Positions 59,906 to 64,000 of a stretch of DNA of 64,000 nucleotides are shown here, one piece after another. Position 1 is the stretch's first letter; the number at the start of each line of letters is the position of its first letter. Location: positions 72,946,344 to 73,010,343 of the forward strand of contig CM063108.1 in the NCBI GenBank assembly GCA_031841125.1, given 5' to 3'. The translations under genes were made by a program, and so were the position numbers. Below the pieces are notes generated by a model. It saw only the letters and a list, made by a program, of their open reading frames with translations. It had not been told where the DNA came from and did no database searches. Origin of the DNA: Acanthococcus lagerstroemiae (taxonomy: Eukaryota; Arthropoda; Insecta; Hemiptera; Eriococcidae).

Positions 59906-60275
59906 GTCTACGTCGCATCAATTACAATGAGTTCTATTAAATGTATACACAGATGAGGAAATATCTCAAAGTTCATATTAATTTATTCGACAAATACGCA
60001 CTCTACGGAAAATTGTGTAAGATAGTTTTTTATGTATTTTTTCATTCTCTATTACATTTGTTTCAGTTTTTTTTTTTTTTCTAAACTCAAATTTTAGCGA
60101 GATATAAGCAAAAAACTGTTTTGCGCCCCCATTTTTGCTCCCTAGGGGACGATGCCAGCGCCGGATTTGTTGGGACTTTTAGTATGTTTTTCAGGACACA
60201 TAATTAGACCAATGTACCAAGTTTCAGCTTTCTACAATTTTTTTCCTATAGTTAGAACCTAATTCATGTGGACTA
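59906..60275 (-). repeat. Right inverted arm of the 3.6-kb element
   Basis: Reverse complement of the left arm. Shared blocks include CCCCTAGGGAGCAAAAAT and ACAGTTTTTTGCTTATATC. Outside it, 60275-60404 carries six or so ATTGGAC words, possibly subterminal binding repeats; one also lies near the left end. Confidence 0.85.
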
Positions 60276-60454
60276 TCCTCATTTTTCAATTTTTTTATTG
60301 GACCAATATTAAAATTATTGGACTTCTACTCGACTTATTGGACTATTTCTCAAATATTGGACTTTATTGGATTTACTGGACTTATTGATTCGGCAGACAC
60401 CCTGTTATTTGACAAGGCTTTAAAACTAAAAACAAAATAGATGGAAGGACAATT

Positions 60455-61200
60455 CGTGTAATAAGCATATTTGCCGATGCCATCAAGATACCCTACAGGA
60501 GAGCGGAGATGGAGAAGATTCAGTGAAAAGCCGCGATAAGGGGCGTCAGTACGTTCCACACTATTTTCTCTAAGGCAGTAGTTGTGTTAGCGTGTATACC
60601 ACCGACTGAACTCTAGGTCTGGGAAATAGCGGAGGTATATGGTGCTAGGAAGGGAGCGAAGATCAAACAGGGGGCACTTCGGGTCAAGCTGGACATCCAG
60701 CAGTCCACGCTCCGTAAGAGGAAAAACGCACCAAGGACGAGGGGATCCGAGCGTTGATACGCGACCTCGATGTATGGGCAGGCAGTTCTCATGGAGAACT
60801 GAATCTCCACCTGACCCAAGTCCTGAGCGGCCACAGGTTCTTCGGCACTTACATCAGATGGATAACGTCCTGTGTGCAGTGTGCACTCGCTGTGATCAAG
60901 AGACGGAGGACAACCTCTCTTGTACACCCTATTCGAGTGTGCCTGAGAGCAAGTAACGCACGAGATGGCAACCGCGATCGATCCCGGCAGCAACACGAGC
61001 GATAGCGATGGCGTGATCGACCGTCTCGTGCCGGACACCTTAATTCCGGAAATGTTGAAGAGTAGAAGCGGATGGAGCTGGGTATCGGCCTCCGTTCGAC
61101 TATCATGAAGAAGATGCAGACAGAATGATCGAGGCAGAGGGCCGACAAATAAAGCTCAGCCCACACTGGACACAACGACTTTGTACCATCCTAGAGCAGC
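60455..61200 (+). mobile_element. R1-like LINE ORF2 C-terminus
   Basis: Broken frames read RRAEMEKIQ, a stop, KAAIRGVSTFHTIFSKAVVV and LACIPPTEL (about 60500-60615), equivalent to the Q..alR...ayRTvst.Al.vLaG..P..L segment of R1-clade elements. EVYGARKGAKIKQGALR follows, then LIRDLDVWAG and LNLHLTQVLSGHRFFGTYI (about 60755-60858). A knuckle region with C..C...C follows in a shifted frame (NVLCAVCTRCDQETED). The C-terminal basic helix (about 61050-61170) has stops. Reverse transcriptase and endonuclease domains are absent; it begins about 50 bases past the 3.6-kb element. It aligns with 23655-24470 in inverse orientation. Confidence 0.8.
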
Positions 61201-61550
61201 TGCAGCTGCTGCGGACCTCCCTGCAGAGTTCACCCCGCCGTTATCACCTTCCTGCATCGCTACACGTACCAAGACGACGAGGTGAGGGGTGAAGGAAGGA
61301 AGCGTGTCCGCCTGTGGTGTACCCGAATTCTAGGTTACTGCTGGGTGAGCGTTGCCTCGGTCAATAGGGTGTCCCATAGTGGCCCTGGCAGGAAAGCGCG
61401 AATCCGAAGCGAAGAGGCGGAGGCCCGAGTCAGCCTCAAGACGTCTCTCTGGTCACTGATGTGATACTCGAATGGGTAGTTTCCAGGGCCAGGAGTGCGA
61501 TGTCTGGGGAGCTAATCTGGCATGCGTGCATCGTCATACGCACCGTCAAT
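61201..61550 (+). mobile_element. R1-like LINE 3' tail, contiguous with its ORF
   Basis: The only forward copy of the tail directly joined to coding sequence. It contains CACCTTCCTGCATCGCTACA, GACGAGGTGAGGGGTGAAGG, GTGGCCCTGGCAGGAAAGCG, AGTTTCCAGGGCCAGGAGTG and GGCATGCGTGCATCGTCATA. It identifies the fragments at 35745, 40702, 47215 and 47478 as tails of the same LINE family. Confidence 0.8.
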
Positions 61551-62165
61551 GGCGGCATGAGTCATTCAGTATCAACTTTTTGTATACGGTATCTAATGAA
61601 GTCGTCAACTACCTTCATTTTCTGAGAGGGAAGCCTGATCTAGGTGCGACAAAGCAGGATTTTAATGTAGTCAAGACCAATTTTCTTTAAGTTAAAAAAA
61701 TTTTTCCTAAAAGAGTGGCTGGAATCTCCATCAACTTTGGACTTTTAAATAAAAATGTATCAAACAAAGTATCTACATACACAGGAGTTTTCTGGTTCGC
61801 TGATCTCAAACATCCAATCAGTATTTTGATTCGACGTCGATTGGGACCGCAAAATTCTAAGTTCAAATAAAATTAATAAGACTATGTTTCTAAAACCAAT
61901 ACTACTGGCGCTATTTGCAGGAAATTTGAGGAAATTGTTGATACCCCCTTCCTCTCTTTCTATACGAAGCTTCAAGTGGATCGAATCATTTAGCGTTTCA
62001 TCTGCAGTTGGCATAAGGGCGCAGTCATAATTTTGAAATTTAGAAAATTCCGAACAACGTTTGGTGATCAACTTTTGTTTTAAAGCCGGGTTTGTTAACA
62101 CGATTATTACAGACGACGAAAGCTGTTGTTTCATTTATGACCCACAAGATTGTGGTTTCAGAGAT
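61551..62165. other. Unassigned DNA
   Basis: A 124-residue reverse frame (61760-62134) is not recognisable; it may be chance. Confidence 0.35.
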
Positions 62166-62169
62166 AAAA

Positions 62170-62670
62170 AAAAAACAAAAAACGTAAAGACAATGTTTTA
62201 TTTTTAATTGACTCTGAAGGCATTGTGCATCGAGGGTTTCTTCTTCAGAAGCTATAGTTAATGCAGTATGTTATCAAAATGTGCTGGACCGCCTCTGTAA
62301 AAAGATTGCATGAGTGAAGTCGAATTTGTAGAAAGATCGGTCAATTTTCTTGTTACACGACAATGCGCCGGCTCACACCGCAACTACCAACACCCACTTT
62401 TTGGCCAGAAATATGGTTCCGATACTCTGCCCCCCCCCCTACTCGACAGATGCAAGTCCTGCTGACTATCTTCTCTCTTTCTAAAACTGAACATGGAGTT
62501 GAAAAATTACCATTTTGCTTCCCTTGAAGACATTCAAGAGACTGTGACGAGGACGTTAAACATGATTCCACGACAAAAGCTTTTTTAAGGGCAACAAAAA
62601 AAGCTGGAAGAACGCGCCAAGAGTTGTGTTTAGTGTAATGGGGACTACTCTGAATAAAAAAATTTTCGAA
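62170..62670 (+). mobile_element. mariner transposase C-terminal relic
   Basis: Frames read VLFLIDSEGIVHRGF (about 62197-62240), then VNAVCYQNVLDRLCKKI, SIFLLHDNAPAHTA (about 62343-62380) and FLARNMV. After a C-run that shifts the frame come PYSTDASPADYLLSF (about 62438-62485) and FASLEDIQETVTRTLNMIP (about 62515-62570). HDNAPAHTA and the YSPDLSPADYFLFP-like segment carry the second and third catalytic D of mariner (DD34D), spaced as expected if the extra C-run residue is discounted. The first D region may be the DSEG block. Three stops and one frameshift make it inactive. A T-run at 62722-62739 follows. Confidence 0.85.
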
Positions 62671-62744
62671 CAAATTCTTGTAATTGTTTAGTAGTACATT
62701 CTGTAGCCACAGTCTCAAATCTTTTTTTTTTTTTTTTTTGACAA

Positions 62745-63190
62745 ATCTCATGAGGTATTAAGAAGAGGGTTTCCCGGGTCACCGATCACAAGAATTTAGT
62801 TAAGACTCTTGATCCGGCCCTAATTTAAGCCTTTTTGCTCTTTGACCATGAAATTCAAATTTTAGAACCCAAATTGAAATCGAATTAGAAATCTTATATA
62901 ATTTTTGAAATCAACGATCCAAAAATCCCAATTTTTGATACTTTCCTCGAATTTTCAAACAAAAAATCAATTTTGCCTACTTCAAAAGAAAGAATTGGGG
63001 GTTAGGCCAAAAAATTGGAGCAGATTAAGAATCTGATTTGATATTCGAAACCAGCGACCCTAAAACTTCCTATTTCGAATATTTGTTTGATTTATCTTCA
63101 TTAGAAATCCAAAATAATGGAATATTTTATCTTTCCTTTTGGGAGAGTAAACATTTTTTCACTCAAAACGGAACTAGACCGTATCAGAAG
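62745..63190. other. Unassigned AT-rich DNA
   Basis: The phrase CAGCGACCCTAAAAC near 63052 resembles TAGCGACCCAAAAC near 36164, hinting at another old dispersed repeat. Confidence 0.35.
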
Positions 63191-63191
63191 A

Positions 63192-63351
63192 CAGGGGCGG
63201 ACACGGAAAGTGATTTCGGGGTGGAGGGGGGGGGGGGACGATCCGAATGAAAAATGTTACAGACGAAACATAATCGCTTGAAGTCATTGTGGATAGATTT
63301 AGATATTTCGGGGGAGTGGGGTCCGGACCACCCCCACCATATCCGCCACTG
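63192..63351. mobile_element. hAT-type MITE
   Basis: The left end CAGGGGCGGACACGG and inverted right end CAGTGGCGGATATGG match at 12 of 15. The flanks TCAGAAGA and TAAAAAGA agree at 6 of 8. G-runs lie inside. It is 160 bp. Confidence 0.75.
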
Positions 63352-63442
63352 TAAAAAGAAGATTCTGCTTTGTCACATCTGCGGATCCAACTTCTCGGTT
63401 ACAAATAAGATATGGGCGCATTTTCATAGAAACCTTGTAGAA

Positions 63443-63740
63443 TGGCTAGAGCTAGAACTAGCGTAGATAAAAGCACCTAACACGCTGAAGCACGACCCAC
63501 TCATTCAACCCGTATAGTGTGTGCCTGCGTCACACTTCGCACCCAGTGCGGTGTGTGTCCATATAAATAATAAGTATTAGAGACAGATCTTATTTTGGCA
63601 AAATGTTCGTTTGCCTCAAATTACCAACGAGAAAGTCTAGACATACCTACATTTTAAAACTCGTACGAAGCTGGAAAACGATTAGGACGTTTGCGGAGTG
63701 ACAACTGTATATTCGAATCATCGGATGCTTTCCGGCATCA
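63443..63740 (+). repeat. Dispersed repeat D, copy 2
   Basis: Begins ATGGCTAGAGCTAGAAC and parallels 56163-56480 through CACGCTGAAGCACGACCC, GTGTGCCTGCGTCACAC and TTAGGACGTTTGCGGAGTGA. The small stem of copy 1 is degraded here. Confidence 0.65.
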
Positions 63741-64000
63741 TTAGTTGTACACATCACAGAAGATACAAAGCACATCCAGCCGGAAACGAAAACGAATTAT
63801 CCTGTACACCTAAAATTATCATGACGTAGTATGGGCCGATTTCCGGATGCTGTCGACATCATTCGAGACAAGGGCGACAAAAGACGTGGACGTGTGTCTT
63901 CGAAAATGAAAACGAAATACCTGGAAGGATAGATAATTCCTACGATCACTTGGCGTGATTCCGTTCACTTATTAATGGTCTGGACGTTATCATTCCACAT
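63741..64000. other. Unassigned DNA at window edge
   Basis: Two loosely similar segments, each with GGATGCTTTCCGG/GGATGCTGTCGAC and ATCATT followed by GAAAACGAAAACGAA-like words, suggest a tandem duplication of about 130 bp. Confidence 0.35.

Larger units (their letters stand above)
56758..60404. mobile_element. Putative 3.6-kb inverted-arm transposon
   Basis: The left terminus CAGGGTGTTTACC (56758-56770) and the inverted right terminus CAGGGTGTCTGCC (60404-60392) match at 11 of 13. TTATT abuts both outer ends (56753-56757 and 60405-60409), a possible 5-bp target duplication. Inside, inverted arms of about 370 bp face each other. The interior holds a relic of a widespread unnamed protein family and a truncated RTE LINE, which is probably a later insertion. 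The left outer segment is about 500 bp and the right about 130 bp, so one side has gained or lost DNA. Two unrelated element ends are the alternative reading. Confidence 0.45.

Noticed and set aside
60613..61038. A 141-residue reverse-strand gene
   Set aside because: It is the antisense of the R1-like ORF2 C-terminus, whose forward frames carry the family motifs.
1..64000. CRISPR arrays, operons or phage genes
   Set aside because: No regularly spaced identical repeats, no clustered tightly packed ORFs and no ribosome-binding pattern; the sequence is eukaryotic in character.

Overview
This window reads as a gene-poor, AT-rich stretch of an arthropod nuclear genome, most likely an insect. A hemipteran is possible, but that is a guess. 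The support is indirect. The only recognisable proteins are decayed transposable elements (R1-like and RTE-like LINEs, mariner, hAT, MULE-like), the short repeats are a tRNA-derived SINE and hAT-type MITEs, and no bacterial operon structure is present. I found no host gene that I can name. Every coding call below is a broken transposase, reverse transcriptase or transposon-associated gene.

Layout: 0-5 kb holds a CpG-retaining block, a degenerate short-repeat array and one MITE. A MULE-like relic and a foldback repeat lie at 5-5.8 kb. A T-rich retroelement-like tail, a ZMYM1/hAT transposase relic, an RTE-type reverse transcriptase fragment and a TIR element lie at 9-11.8 kb. A SINE with a perfect 14-bp target duplication sits at 12.6 kb. 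The 16.7-26.1 kb interval is dense: two hAT elements, a second MULE relic, a second SINE, a MITE pair that looks like a composite transposon, a mariner relic, and an R1-like LINE tail joined to an unrelated-looking reverse transcriptase. From 26 to 56 kb unique AT-rich DNA is interrupted by MITEs, a hammerhead-like relic (34.1 kb), short R1 tails with target duplications (35.7 and 40.7 kb), a hAT-like relic (37.3 kb), a near-perfect 57-bp hairpin (42.2 kb), a 615-bp TIR element (44.7 kb) and a triplicated repeat (54 kb). From 56.7 to 60.4 kb lies a putative 3.6-kb element ending in CAGGGTGT/ACACCCTG, with inner inverted arms of about 370 bp. It encloses a relic of a widespread uncharacterised protein family and a 5'-truncated RTE LINE. 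An R1-like C-terminus with its 3' tail, a mariner relic, a MITE and one copy of an unknown repeat close the window.

The elements work as layers rather than as a pathway. DNA transposons left MITEs with 8-bp duplications. An R1-like LINE left at least six copies of its 3' tail in both orientations. SINEs and LINE tails show classic retrotransposition duplications. The most unusual items are the composite MITE pair with a shared outer 8-bp duplication, the 3.6-kb inverted-arm element, the long hairpin, the hammerhead-like sequence pair and the R1/RT chimeric junction. All identities were judged by eye; no search or alignment program was run.
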